This document shows, piece by piece, positions 18,541 through 27,531 of a stretch of 64,000 nt of DNA. The position numbers and the translations under genes are program-made. Every line of letters begins with the position of its first letter. Position 1 is the first letter of the stretch. The notes beneath the pieces are model-generated. The model ran no database searches. It was not told the DNA's origin and saw nothing but the letters and a program-made list of their open reading frames with translations. Origin of the DNA: RGIG9060 sp045645985 (GTDB lineage Bacteria > Spirochaetota > Spirochaetia > Treponematales > Treponemataceae); contig JAZRJV010000020.1 of the NCBI GenBank assembly GCA_045645985.1, forward strand, positions 35,392 to 99,391, given 5' to 3'.

Positions 18541-20382
18541 CTATATATCCCAAATAATTTTAACTAATTCATATAAAAGTTTACATCGTTCTTCCATACT
18601 CTCTGGAGTAAAAGAATCATAATGTACAAATTTTTGACCAGTTTGTTTTTCTAAATTATTATTAAAATCTATAAAATCAGGATTACTATGATAGTAATTT
18701 TTGCATAACGTTTTTGCATAATTTGGACCACTAAAATAAGTTTTTAACTTATCTTCATATTTTTCATTTCCAGAACTGATATTGTTTCTTCCTCTTAAAA
18801 GCAATAATCCTCCAATACCATTTCTTTTTGCCCAAAACTCATCTTCACTTTCAAATAATTTAATATTCTCTTCGTTATTTGAAAAAATATGTTCAATATG
18901 ATAACCAGTTTGAGCAGAATGTTTTGTTGAAATATAATGAACATCATTTTCTGTTGTAATATTAATTTTTGAACATATGTAGTCTTCAATACGAGCCAAC
19001 AGATAGTAAAAATATGTATTTGTTGAATATTCAAGTTTTGAAAAACGACTATATTCTAATAAAGAATTTACAGTATCAACTTTCAGTGACTCTTTTATTT
19101 GACTAATGATAGCCTGGTCAAAAACTTTACGATATTCTTCTATAGGTAACCCCTTTAAAGTTTTATTTAATTCATAAGTTATTCCATGGAAATCGTTACT
19201 TTCATAAACTCCATTCATTCTTAGAAGCATATAAAGTCTTTCATATTCTTTTGCAATCAATTCAATTTTTTTATCTTCTTCTTCATCATTAATTGAACAT
19301 GCAGAAAGAATTAATAAATACTGTCCATCAAGTTGATGTGTTTTATTTGTATAAAACAAATTCATATCTTCATTCTTAATAATTTTTGCGTATAATTTTG
19401 AATAATATGAAACATCATTTTGAATAAAATTCTTAATATTATTTATTCTATTACTATCAGTTTTTCTAAAACCCAAAGCTGTTGCATCTTCGTTCTTTTG
19501 ATCAAATATATATCTTTGATATTCATTATTAATTCTTTTTTCTTTCTCTGATTGTCGAGTAAAAATAAACTTTGATTTTAATAATGTTTGGAAAAACTCA
19601 TCTTCTTTCTCTTGGATTTGAAGTAATGCTGCATCCCATAATTCTGAATAATTATCAGTATCGTCTTTACTTAGTGCTCCAATAAGTTTCCCTTTTAGAA
19701 TTTCAAATGGTTTTAAGTCCTCTCCTCTATCATTAATAACCTCAAATACCATTGCTGTATCATCTTGATTATCAATGCATAATTCAACCAAAACCAATTT
19801 ATATAAAAAATAATAAATAAATGCAGATAACTTTCGTTCATCCATATTCTTTTTATCAAAATAGTTTGAAATATATTTATATCTTTCAATTATTGTTTCT
19901 TCTGTTTTATTTTTATATGCTCCTTCAAATGCTTCATTTTTGAAAATAGCATCCATCGCTTTAGCTCGTTTTGCATGATCAATTATATAAACATTCTCGG
20001 TCCAGTTTTTTCCACAGATACAAGGAACTAATAAATCTTTTAAGTCTTGATTCTTTGTAAGATGATATAATTTTGTACAAATTAATGTTAATGTAGACAA
20101 CCGTTGCTGTCCGTCTACAATAAAGTTTTTACTATCTATTTTATTGGTAATAAATACATTTAAATAATACCAACTAAAATTTTTATCCATAGTTATTGGA
20201 GTCAAATCAGCATCACCACAAGAAAGATAACTCTGTTCAAAAACATCAAATATATCAGTTAATAGTGTTAATACAGTTTCTTCATTCCAAACATACTCGC
20301 GCTGATAAAAATCAACATAATATGTTTTATTTTTTAAACATTGTTCTACAGTTTGTCTATCCGGTTGAATTGTGTTTGCCAT
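18541..20382 (-). CDS. GmrSD-like DUF262/DUF1524 protein
   Basis: A 613-residue protein with an N-terminal ParB-like DUF262 domain: FYQREYVW near residue 25, VDGQQRLSTL near residue 90 and the conserved INDRGEDLKP near residue 215. A C-terminal DUF1524 HNH-type domain follows (HIEHIFSNN near residue 497, then GNLLL-like GIGGLLLLRGRNN). This is the layout of GmrSD type IV restriction enzymes and of the BREX-associated BrxU, which hydrolyse NTP and cut modified DNA. Both active-site motifs look intact. It is two bases after the AlbA-domain gene, so the two are co-transcribed. Confidence 0.88.
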   Translation of the reverse strand: MANTIQPDRQTVEQCLKNKTYYVDFYQREYVWNEETVLTLLTDIFDVFEQSYLSCGDADLTPITMDKNFSWYYLNVFITNKIDSKNFIVDGQQRLSTLTLICTKLYHLTKNQDLKDLLVPCICGKNWTENVYIIDHAKRAKAMDAIFKNEAFEGAYKNKTEETIIERYKYISNYFDKKNMDERKLSAFIYYFLYKLVLVELCIDNQDDTAMVFEVINDRGEDLKPFEILKGKLIGALSKDDTDNYSELWDAALLQIQEKEDEFFQTLLKSKFIFTRQSEKEKRINNEYQRYIFDQKNEDATALGFRKTDSNRINNIKNFIQNDVSYYSKLYAKIIKNEDMNLFYTNKTHQLDGQYLLILSACSINDEEEDKKIELIAKEYERLYMLLRMNGVYESNDFHGITYELNKTLKGLPIEEYRKVFDQAIISQIKESLKVDTVNSLLEYSRFSKLEYSTNTYFYYLLARIEDYICSKINITTENDVHYISTKHSAQTGYHIEHIFSNNEENIKLFESEDEFWAKRNGIGGLLLLRGRNNISSGNEKYEDKLKTYFSGPNYAKTLCKNYYHSNPDFIDFNNNLEKQTGQKFVHYDSFTPESMEERCKLLYELVKIIWDI

Positions 20383-20384
20383 AT

Positions 20385-21773
20385 CTATTTATCCTCCGTT
20401 ATTATTTCCCAGTAGCCAGTTTTTTTAGAACCATTACGCCTAATACACTTTAACTCCTCAGAAAGTTTTTTTATTGTTCTTTCCACCGTTGCATGAGAAA
20501 AAGATGTTGTTTCTATAATAAATTTTGATGTCACTTGTTTATGTTTTTTTATTAACTCATAAACAATATTTTCTTTTTCTGAAAGATTTAATCCCTCATT
20601 TAATCCCTCATTTAATCCCTCATTATTTAGACCATGTTCCTTCATCAATCCCAAATAAAAATCAGATGCAAAACATCTTGCTGTAACTCCACCAAGTGAT
20701 AAATCTATTTCTGGTAATTTTGCGTTTTCTTCTGCACAGTAATTTGCAATTTTTTCAAAACCTCTCCCCCAAGATTCAATCATTCCGCATTTAAAGAAAA
20801 CATTTGCAAGATTTGGATTGCATGGCTTTGAAATATGTTCCTTAAAAAGATTTTCTAGAGGAACTTCTTTTGGTAATCCGCCATCATTCCATAATCTAAT
20901 TTTATCTTTGTAAATTCGAATTTGAATTGGTGTTGTAGAAAGATAATCTTTGTGAATAACAGCATTTAGCAAAAGTTCACGAAACGCAGCACGAGGGAAA
21001 AAGAAAGTTTCTTTTCTGTAAATATCATCATACGAAATCAAAGCCTTCATATATTTTGAATAAATCAATTCCATTGTTTTTTCAACTTGTAATAGTAGAG
21101 GACCGTGTATTTCATCTTGATATAAAATATCTGCTTCATTTTCAAAATATGCAATTTTGACATATGCACCTGTCACCCATTTTTCAGGATCTGGATGAAA
21201 TGCTAGGATTGCGGCTCTGTTTAAATTTTCACCCTCAAAAAGATGAAGGTTTTGCAACAATGTTTCATTTGTTACTTCTAGCGATTCTTTGTCTAAACGC
21301 CCTGAATCTGAGGCTTTTTTTCTGAATAATTTAAATGCATCATTTTCTAAATCATCAATTTTGATATTTGGAATAGGAATAGAATCCCAAGTTCTACCTT
21401 GCACATACAAAATCATTTTATCAAGTTCGATTCCAGAAAGTTCTTGAATTGTTGAACCTGTTCTTTTGTAATATTTTCCATGATAACTTACTGGGAATGG
21501 ATATTTTTCAACCACAATTTCAAAATATTCTAGGTTATTATCTTTTTGCAACTTTACATCACAAATTAACCCCATAGTATTTCGAATCTTATTGGGAATA
21601 TCTTCTGTAAGTTTATGACTTTCTTCTACTCCACAAATTTCGCCATTATCTTTTACGCCAATATATAATATTCCACCGTCTGTATTTGCAAAGGCACAAA
21701 TCCATTTTAAATATTCATCACGCCAAGATTGCTTGAATTCAATGTTTTGATTTTCTACTTTTGATAATTTCAT
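20385..21773 (-). CDS. AlbA_2-domain/HATPase-like accessory protein with wHTH
   Basis: A 462-residue protein. Residues 1-130 form an AlbA_2 (Schlafen-like) domain, with EFKQSW and DGGILYIGVKDNGEI. Around residues 255-345 lies the HATPase-like C-terminal part of the family (ELLLNAVIHKDY and a GRGFEKI motif). A short GLNEGLNEGLN linker (residues about 380-392) leads to a C-terminal winged helix. These proteins are annotated as RecG-like or ATP-binding transcriptional regulators and are common accessories of restriction loci. The linker is encoded by three tandem 12-bp units. A decayed fragment of a close relative lies at 52139-52444. Confidence 0.85.
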   Translation of the reverse strand: MKLSKVENQNIEFKQSWRDEYLKWICAFANTDGGILYIGVKDNGEICGVEESHKLTEDIPNKIRNTMGLICDVKLQKDNNLEYFEIVVEKYPFPVSYHGKYYKRTGSTIQELSGIELDKMILYVQGRTWDSIPIPNIKIDDLENDAFKLFRKKASDSGRLDKESLEVTNETLLQNLHLFEGENLNRAAILAFHPDPEKWVTGAYVKIAYFENEADILYQDEIHGPLLLQVEKTMELIYSKYMKALISYDDIYRKETFFFPRAAFRELLLNAVIHKDYLSTTPIQIRIYKDKIRLWNDGGLPKEVPLENLFKEHISKPCNPNLANVFFKCGMIESWGRGFEKIANYCAEENAKLPEIDLSLGGVTARCFASDFYLGLMKEHGLNNEGLNEGLNEGLNLSEKENIVYELIKKHKQVTSKFIIETTSFSHATVERTIKKLSEELKCIRRNGSKKTGYWEIITEDK

Positions 21774-22378
21774 AAACTATTCAATTCCTCTTCTAACTTT
21801 CTTTTCTTATTTACAAGCTCAAACTTCTTCTTTGGTTGTATTTCTTTTCTTGCAAGTTTTTCAAGTTTGTCTATTTCTTTTTTAAGTTTTTCCTTCTTTT
21901 CTTTTAGTTCTATATTTTCAGAAAGCGAAAGGTTTGAATCCCACTCTCCGCCTTCTATTTGTTTTATGATATTTTCCCAGACTTCATCAAAATTTAGACC
22001 TTTCAACTCAAGTTTCGCTTTCGTTTCATGTATCCAACTTGTAGTAAAAATCTTTTCACAAAAAACAGCAAGTTGAATTTCTTCTTCATACTGTAATGCA
22101 AATACTAAATTTTGAGGAATTATTTTTGATATTTTTTCGATATTCTTAGAGTCATAATCTTTTGTTTTTAATGTCACACTTAGTACATAAATACTATTTA
22201 TTTTTTTCCCTTGTTGTATTGAAGGAATTGTTCTTAAACTCACCTCATTCACAATATCAATTCTGCTTATATCTGCATCAAATTTTGTTTGTTGGGCATT
22301 ATTGAACTGAAATTTTTTGTAAATTTGAGTCTTTGGTAACGGCTTATGTAACTCGGTTATTTCAGGAAGATTAAGCAT
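21770..22378 (-). CDS. DUF4391 protein
   Basis: A 202-residue protein of the DUF4391 type: an N-terminal LNLPEITELHKPLPKTQIYKKF segment is followed by IDIVNEVSLRTIPSIQQGK and VFALQYEEEIQLAVF. After these comes a typical C-terminal coiled coil rich in E and K (residues 145-202). It overlaps the DUF1016 gene start-to-stop by eight bases and the AlbA gene by four, so translation is tightly coupled. In many bacteria DUF4391 genes sit between a PLD-type helicase and a type III-like methyltransferase, suggesting it is an integral subunit of that system. Its biochemical role is unknown to me. Confidence 0.8.
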   Translation of the reverse strand: MLNLPEITELHKPLPKTQIYKKFQFNNAQQTKFDADISRIDIVNEVSLRTIPSIQQGKKINSIYVLSVTLKTKDYDSKNIEKISKIIPQNLVFALQYEEEIQLAVFCEKIFTTSWIHETKAKLELKGLNFDEVWENIIKQIEGGEWDSNLSLSENIELKEKKEKLKKEIDKLEKLARKEIQPKKKFELVNKKRKLEEELNSL

Positions 22379-23441
22379 CAGACTCGCCCTCAGATTCTTC
22401 TATCCATTCTTTCAATTTTTCCTGCAGCATTTTTTTATCAGGTAGATACAATTCATATTTTTGAGCGTATATATTGGCATCTTCTGGTAATGTAAGTTCC
22501 ACTAAAGCATCATTCTTTTCTTTGCATAAAAGGATTCCGATTGTTGGCTTTTCAAAATCCTGCTTCACATGGCGGTCAAAATAATTCACATACATCTGCA
22601 TTTGACCAAGATCCTGATGAGTCAATTTATCAATTTTTAAGTCTATCAAGACATAACATTGCAAAAGTCTGTTGTAAAAAACAAGGTCAACAAAATAATT
22701 GTCTTCATCAAATGTAAACCTTTTCTGACGAGCTTCAAACAAAAACCCTTTTCCTAATTCGAGAAGAAATTTCTGAAGCTTGTTGATTATTGCAGTTTCT
22801 AAATGATTTTCCGAATAAACGGCTTCTTCTGAAAGTCCAAGAAATTCTAAAGTAAGAGGATCCTTTAGAATATCTTTTGATTTTTCTACTACCTGGCCTT
22901 CATTAGCAAGACGCATTACTTCTTTTTTGTCTTTACTCAATGCAAGGCGCTCATATAGACTTGAATTATATTGTCGCTGAAGTTGACGAACACCCCAATT
23001 TTGGGCCACACATTCAATTTCATAAAATTGACGTTCTTCTTGATTCTCAATACGCATTAAAATCTGATAGTGATTCCAGCTTAAATTGAAATTCAACTTA
23101 ATTGGGTCTACAGTGTAGACCTTTTTTGCCTGACTATAGATTTCATAAAATTTTCTAGCCTTTTTTAAAGTTTCTACCGACCATCCTTTCCCATATTTTG
23201 CATTTAGTTTTTCTGAAAGTTTTTTTATTGTCTGCTTTCCATATTCAGCACGAGCATTTCCTTTCTGTTCAAAATTTACAATATAACATCCCACTCCAAA
23301 ATATGTGTAGACCATTACAGTGTTAACAGCTGTTTGTACATGAGAACGTGCTTCATCTATTAATTTTGAAATTTGAGAAAATAGTTCATCTTCATTCTTT
23401 GCTATATTCTGTTCTATTTTTATTTGAAGTTCTTTTTTCAT
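22371..23441 (-). CDS. DUF1016 (YhcG-type) PD-(D/E)xK nuclease
   Basis: Start placed at 23441 (MKKELQIKIEQN), preceded by GGAGTAA, because the longer frame overlaps the helicase stop. The N-terminal DUF1016_N domain has YTYFGVGCYIV, YGKQTIKKLS and KYGKGWSVETLKKAR. The C-terminal domain carries the nuclease core: an ARQKRFTFDEDNYFVDLVFYN aspartate followed by CYVLIDLK. YhcG-type proteins are nuclease-like accessories in many restriction and mobile loci. Length (about 356 residues) is normal for the family. All key residues appear present. Confidence 0.88.
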   Translation of the reverse strand: MKKELQIKIEQNIAKNEDELFSQISKLIDEARSHVQTAVNTVMVYTYFGVGCYIVNFEQKGNARAEYGKQTIKKLSEKLNAKYGKGWSVETLKKARKFYEIYSQAKKVYTVDPIKLNFNLSWNHYQILMRIENQEERQFYEIECVAQNWGVRQLQRQYNSSLYERLALSKDKKEVMRLANEGQVVEKSKDILKDPLTLEFLGLSEEAVYSENHLETAIINKLQKFLLELGKGFLFEARQKRFTFDEDNYFVDLVFYNRLLQCYVLIDLKIDKLTHQDLGQMQMYVNYFDRHVKQDFEKPTIGILLCKEKNDALVELTLPEDANIYAQKYELYLPDKKMLQEKLKEWIEESEGESDA

Positions 23442-23454
23442 AGGGTTACTCCAT

Positions 23455-26400
23455 TTATTTTGTAGGCTCATTCTTAATAACTAAGAAACAAATCAATTCA
23501 AAATCATCTAAACCCTTGATTTGTCCATGTTTAAAATCAATAAAATCTCCACTTAGAAAAGAATCCACATCACTTTCATCTTTTACTTCAATTATTGAAG
23601 AAATTGAATCTCCAAGGAGTTTATTAAAAAACTTCATGTTTTTTCCGTCTTTGGTTTCTACATTAAATTGCTTATAAACTTCAGGAAGTGGTTCATTTTT
23701 TCCTTTACACATCAACCGCATTTTATCTAGCATATTTTTTGGATTCAAATGGTTACAAACAACTTTCCCATCTTCACCAATATAAACCATATAAAATGGA
23801 TGCAACCTGTTTTGATTATCAATATTTACACTGTTATTTCTATTTTTAAGAACATAAATAACACCAGGCGGACATTCTTCTGTAGATTTTGTAACGGCAT
23901 GAAGACCAAAAGGTGTATTATCTAAATCTCCATTTTCTTTTACATATTCAAGCAAATCAAGGCGGAATTCATTCAAGCCCAAATCCATGATACTGATTCC
24001 TGTATTCATTTCCTCAATATCAACAACTTCTTCCTTTAATTTTTGAAGTTGAGCTTTTCTGTATTCCAAATCTTTTTGATTTTCATCTAAAAGATTGTCG
24101 TCTGCTGTTGCTGTCATATCAACAATTTTCATTCTTGTTTCAACACGATTTTTGAGATTTATGTATTCATCAAGAGTTAAATCCGGCCAGAAGTTGACTA
24201 ACTGAATTACGCTGTTTTTACTGCCGATACGGTCAATTCTTCCAAAACGCTGGATAATACGAACAGGATTCCAGTGAATATCGTAATTAATTAGGTAATC
24301 ACAATCTTGCAAGTTTTGACCTTCAGAAATACAGTCAGTTGCAATTAATAAATCAATACTTCTATCATCATCCGGATAAATAACATTTTTATCTTTCGAA
24401 TTTGGAGAAAAATAAGTTAGCACAGCATTTAAATCACATTTGAATTTTTCTAATGTTGATTTACCTTCTGATGTTCCACTAATTTTTGCTGAATTAAGTC
24501 CATATTTTTCTTTTAAAAATATACTCAAATTGTCATATAGATAATCTGCTGTATCTGCAAATGCTGAAAAGACAATAACCTTTTTATTGTCTGTATTTAT
24601 TGGATTTTCAATTTTATTACTGATAATTTTTATTAATTCTTGTAATTTAGAATCATTTTCAGGAGTTATATCTTCTATAAGACTTTCTAATCCAGATAAA
24701 ATACTTTCATCAATTTTTAAATCTTTTAACCATGATATATAATCCATATCATTTAAATCAATTTGAACTTTTTTTCCAATTGCAAAAATATCCGTAGTAT
24801 TTTGATCATCAAAATCATAATCAGCATCAAAAGATAAATCTTTCATATTAATTTGTGAATTATTTTTATGATTTTGAAATTCCTCTACAATTTTTATTGT
24901 TTGATTTACATAGGCTTTTACACGCTGAATTGTTAATCTAAAAGAATATACAGAACTTTCTAATCGTTTTAAAAGATTAATAGCCATCAAACGACGAATT
25001 CCTAATTCACGTCCCATTTGGTCAAATCCTCCAGAGCCTGAATCATCAATTTCGTATTTTGCTCTTTTACTAGGATGGATAAATAAGGAAGGAACATAAA
25101 CTGTAAGTTTTAAATTTTCCAATTCTTCAAAAATTAAATTGAAGGTTGTTTCATTTTCACATTCTGTAAGAGGTGTCTGTATAGAAATTGGATGTAATCT
25201 TTTTGGGAAAGTTCCAATATCCTTTGTATCATAATATTTTTGAATATGTTTTCTTGAACGTGCAATTGTTACACTATCTAAAACTTCAAAGAAATCAAAA
25301 CTCAACATCCCTAATAGAGTTTCTGTTGTCCGTTCCTCTGTTGGTAGTTGGCTCCATTTATTAAAAGCTGTTTGAGCTTGTCTAAAAATGTCATCAATAG
25401 AATTCTTTGTTTTTAATTGTTCATCAATATTTTTTGAAACACCTTCATAGGCTAAAGCTAATTGATTTCTTAAATCAATGAAACGGTTATTTACAGGAGT
25501 TGCAGAAAGCATAAGAACTTTTGTTTTTACACCTTGTTTGATAACTTTATTCATCAATTGCATATACCGATTTTCTTTTGTGTTTGAATGAGTTCCTATT
25601 CCATTTCTAAAATTATGAGATTCATCAATTACAACTAAATCATAATTTTCCCAATTGATAAAAGCTAAATCATTTCCATTAGACTCCCCTGAAGTTCTAT
25701 TTAAGTCTGTATGGAAAAGAACATCATAACGAAGTCTATCTTCTGCAATTGGATTGTTTTTATAGTTATTCTTATAAATATTCCAGTTATTAGAAAGCTT
25801 TTTAGGGCAAAGAACTAAAACTCGATTATTTCTGCTTTCATAATATTTGATAACGGAAAGTGCTGTAAAAGTTTTACCAAGACCAACACTATCAGCTAAA
25901 ATACAACCATTATATTTTTCAAGTTTATTGATAATTGCCAAACAAGCATCTTGCTGAAAGTTATAAAGTTTTGACCAAATTTTACTTTTCTTAAAACCTG
26001 TTGCTTCTTTGGGTAAAATATCTTCACTTATATCGTCTAAGAATTCTTTGAAAATATTATATAGCGTGATAAAGTAAATAAATTCAGGTGCATTTTCGTT
26101 ATATGCAGATGTAATATTTTCAATTACTTGGTCTGTTACATCTTGCATCATTTCTTTATTTTGCCAAAATTGATCAAACAACATTAAAAAATGGTCACTC
26201 ATAGGCGAATACATTTTTGTAATTGCAAAAGCGGCATTATTCCCTTTTTCTACACCTAATTCCACAGCGGTAAATTCTTTTACACCAGAATAACTTGTTT
26301 TATCTACATTTAAAAAACAAGGAATTCCTTGTTCTGTAGAGTTTGATTTAAATGTAACTTTCTTTTTTATCCATTCAGCACATTCTTTTGCTATAGCTTT

Positions 26401-26700
26401 TTGATTCAATTCATTTCTTAATTTTACTTCAAACTCTGTACCATATAAGCTACGTTCTCTATTAAGTCGAGGAATATAAAATTCTCTTTTTTCCTTTTTA
26501 GCTTTTTCTGTAATAAATGCTGGAGAGGTAAAAATAAAACGAAGTTCTTCTATATTTTTTAATTCATTTTGTAATTCTTGATATGCATAAATTGAAAAAC
26601 AAGCAGCAGCTATTGATATTTTGCTTCCAGGTTTTATTTCTTCTTTGAGACTTGATTTTAGAGTTTTATTAACATTATCTATAAATTCAGATGTCATCAT
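23455..26700 (-). CDS. PLD-like plus SNF2-type helicase defence protein
   Basis: A 1081-residue protein. The N-terminal 230 residues resemble the PLD-like domain of helicase-related defence proteins. The helicase core follows: Walker A DSVGLGKTFTAL near residue 273, DEAH-like VIDESHNFRN near residue 360, SATPVNN near residue 400, then a C-terminal helicase domain with IATDCISEGQNLQ and QRFGRIDRIG near residue 820. An acidic coiled coil and a C-terminal domain follow. It is eight bases after the Xre regulator gene. Family members occur in BREX-, DISARM- and DUF4391-linked loci, where they are thought to move on DNA; substrate here unknown. Confidence 0.88.
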   Translation of the reverse strand: MMTSEFIDNVNKTLKSSLKEEIKPGSKISIAAACFSIYAYQELQNELKNIEELRFIFTSPAFITEKAKKEKREFYIPRLNRERSLYGTEFEVKLRNELNQKAIAKECAEWIKKKVTFKSNSTEQGIPCFLNVDKTSYSGVKEFTAVELGVEKGNNAAFAITKMYSPMSDHFLMLFDQFWQNKEMMQDVTDQVIENITSAYNENAPEFIYFITLYNIFKEFLDDISEDILPKEATGFKKSKIWSKLYNFQQDACLAIINKLEKYNGCILADSVGLGKTFTALSVIKYYESRNNRVLVLCPKKLSNNWNIYKNNYKNNPIAEDRLRYDVLFHTDLNRTSGESNGNDLAFINWENYDLVVIDESHNFRNGIGTHSNTKENRYMQLMNKVIKQGVKTKVLMLSATPVNNRFIDLRNQLALAYEGVSKNIDEQLKTKNSIDDIFRQAQTAFNKWSQLPTEERTTETLLGMLSFDFFEVLDSVTIARSRKHIQKYYDTKDIGTFPKRLHPISIQTPLTECENETTFNLIFEELENLKLTVYVPSLFIHPSKRAKYEIDDSGSGGFDQMGRELGIRRLMAINLLKRLESSVYSFRLTIQRVKAYVNQTIKIVEEFQNHKNNSQINMKDLSFDADYDFDDQNTTDIFAIGKKVQIDLNDMDYISWLKDLKIDESILSGLESLIEDITPENDSKLQELIKIISNKIENPINTDNKKVIVFSAFADTADYLYDNLSIFLKEKYGLNSAKISGTSEGKSTLEKFKCDLNAVLTYFSPNSKDKNVIYPDDDRSIDLLIATDCISEGQNLQDCDYLINYDIHWNPVRIIQRFGRIDRIGSKNSVIQLVNFWPDLTLDEYINLKNRVETRMKIVDMTATADDNLLDENQKDLEYRKAQLQKLKEEVVDIEEMNTGISIMDLGLNEFRLDLLEYVKENGDLDNTPFGLHAVTKSTEECPPGVIYVLKNRNNSVNIDNQNRLHPFYMVYIGEDGKVVCNHLNPKNMLDKMRLMCKGKNEPLPEVYKQFNVETKDGKNMKFFNKLLGDSISSIIEVKDESDVDSFLSGDFIDFKHGQIKGLDDFELICFLVIKNEPTK

Positions 26701-26708
26701 TTTAGTTA

Positions 26709-26915
26709 CTACTTTTCTTCCTTCATCTCACAAATATCACCAACATCACAATTAAAAGCCTTACAAATCTTATGCAAACTTTCCATTGAAACATATTCAC
26801 CCTTCCCTAACCTAGCAAGGATATTTGGATTTATTCCTGCAACAGTTATCAAATCCGTTTTCTTCATTTCTTTATCTATAAGCAGTTTCCACAACTTCTT
26901 GTAATTTACTTTCAT
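26709..26915 (-). CDS. Xre/Cro-type regulator, first gene of the defence operon
   Basis: Start placed at 26915 (MKVNYKKLWKLL) because the -10 box TATAAT (26923-26928) ends only seven bases upstream; the more upstream ATG overlaps the -10. The transcript may therefore be leaderless. The 68-residue protein is a single HTH_3-type domain (KTDLITVAGINPNILARLGKGEYVSMESLHKICKAF) of the YozG-like kind. It is followed after eight bases by the helicase gene and lies at the head of the 19-kb operon. A 7-bp inverted repeat around its promoter suggests autoregulation. Confidence 0.85.
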   Translation of the reverse strand: MKVNYKKLWKLLIDKEMKKTDLITVAGINPNILARLGKGEYVSMESLHKICKAFNCDVGDICEMKEEK

Positions 26916-26953
26916 GACAAACATTATAACATAAATTTGTTAAAATTTGTCAC
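26915..26953 (-). promoter_or_regulatory. promoter and probable autoregulatory operator of the defence operon
   Basis: On the minus strand GTGACA (26948-26953) and TATAAT (26923-26928) are 19 bases apart. The half-sites TGACAAA and TTTGTCA (26946-26952 and 26915-26921) form an inverted repeat whose centres are 31 bp apart and which brackets the -10; the downstream half-site abuts the start codon. Confidence 0.6.
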
Positions 26954-26967
26954 TTTTTGATGATAAT

Positions 26968-27237
26968 TTACATCATTCCTAACACAAATATCCCCACAAC
27001 CATAATCAGCGTTATCACCGAAAACACATTATTCTTTCTGTTTTGTTTCTTCCCTATCAATCCTGCAATTGCCAAAACTACAGATAAAAGCATTAATCCA
27101 AGGACAACCATAAGACTAATACTACTATCACTTGGTAACAAATTTCCTAAACTTCCAACAATGATAAATGTTACAACAAAACAAAGTAAACTGATTAATC
27201 CTAATTTTGATGTTTTTGTATTTTTTTCTTTTAGCAT
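26968..27237 (-). CDS. small membrane protein, 89 aa
   Basis: Three hydrophobic helices are visible: LGLISLLCFVVTFIIVG (residues 12-28), LMVVLGLMLLSVVLAIAGLI (42-61) and VFSVITLIMVVGIFVLGM (71-88), with basic segments between. It resembles DUF4064-like or generic small integral membrane proteins, without a firm family. Minus strand, just upstream of the Xre promoter and 15 bases after the previous gene. A long open frame on the opposite strand is a shadow. Confidence 0.6.
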   Translation of the reverse strand: MLKEKNTKTSKLGLISLLCFVVTFIIVGSLGNLLPSDSSISLMVVLGLMLLSVVLAIAGLIGKKQNRKNNVFSVITLIMVVGIFVLGMM

Positions 27238-27252
27238 ATTTTTATTATTAGA

Positions 27253-27480
27253 CTAATGTCTTCTTGATATTCTTTTTTCTGAATACAGCTTTGCTTCTTC
27301 CAAAGTTGTAAATTGCTTATAATCTACCATTTCAATGTTTCCACAAATGTCTTCAAAATAGACTTTTACACTATAAACTTTCTCATCAAAATATAATTCT
27401 ACTGAGTAATCATTTTTGTAAGTAGACAAGATTTGATTTTTCCATCTATGGGCTTCTTTCCATTCAAACTCTTTTTCCAT
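27253..27480 (-). CDS. small soluble hypothetical protein, 75 aa
   Basis: Starts at an ATG with AAGGAAT upstream. Sequence pattern: EAHRWKNQILSTYKNDYSVE, then YFDEKVYSVKVYFED and an EEAKLYSEKRIS helix. The order of a WK-rich helix, a Tyr-rich strand pair and an acidic end weakly resembles the C-terminal part of the frameshifted gene at 63069-63460 (ERWKGKYKTSYENG). No family or function recognised. It precedes the small membrane protein by 15 bases. Confidence 0.5.
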   Translation of the reverse strand: MEKEFEWKEAHRWKNQILSTYKNDYSVELYFDEKVYSVKVYFEDICGNIEMVDYKQFTTLEEAKLYSEKRISRRH

Positions 27481-27531
27481 ATAAATTCCTTATTCATCAT
27501 TTTTTAATTTTCGTAAATACACTCTGAGTAC

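Noticed and set aside
26957..27256. 99-codon plus-strand frame rich in hydrophobic residues
   Set aside because: Antisense of the small membrane protein gene, which has the better start and context.
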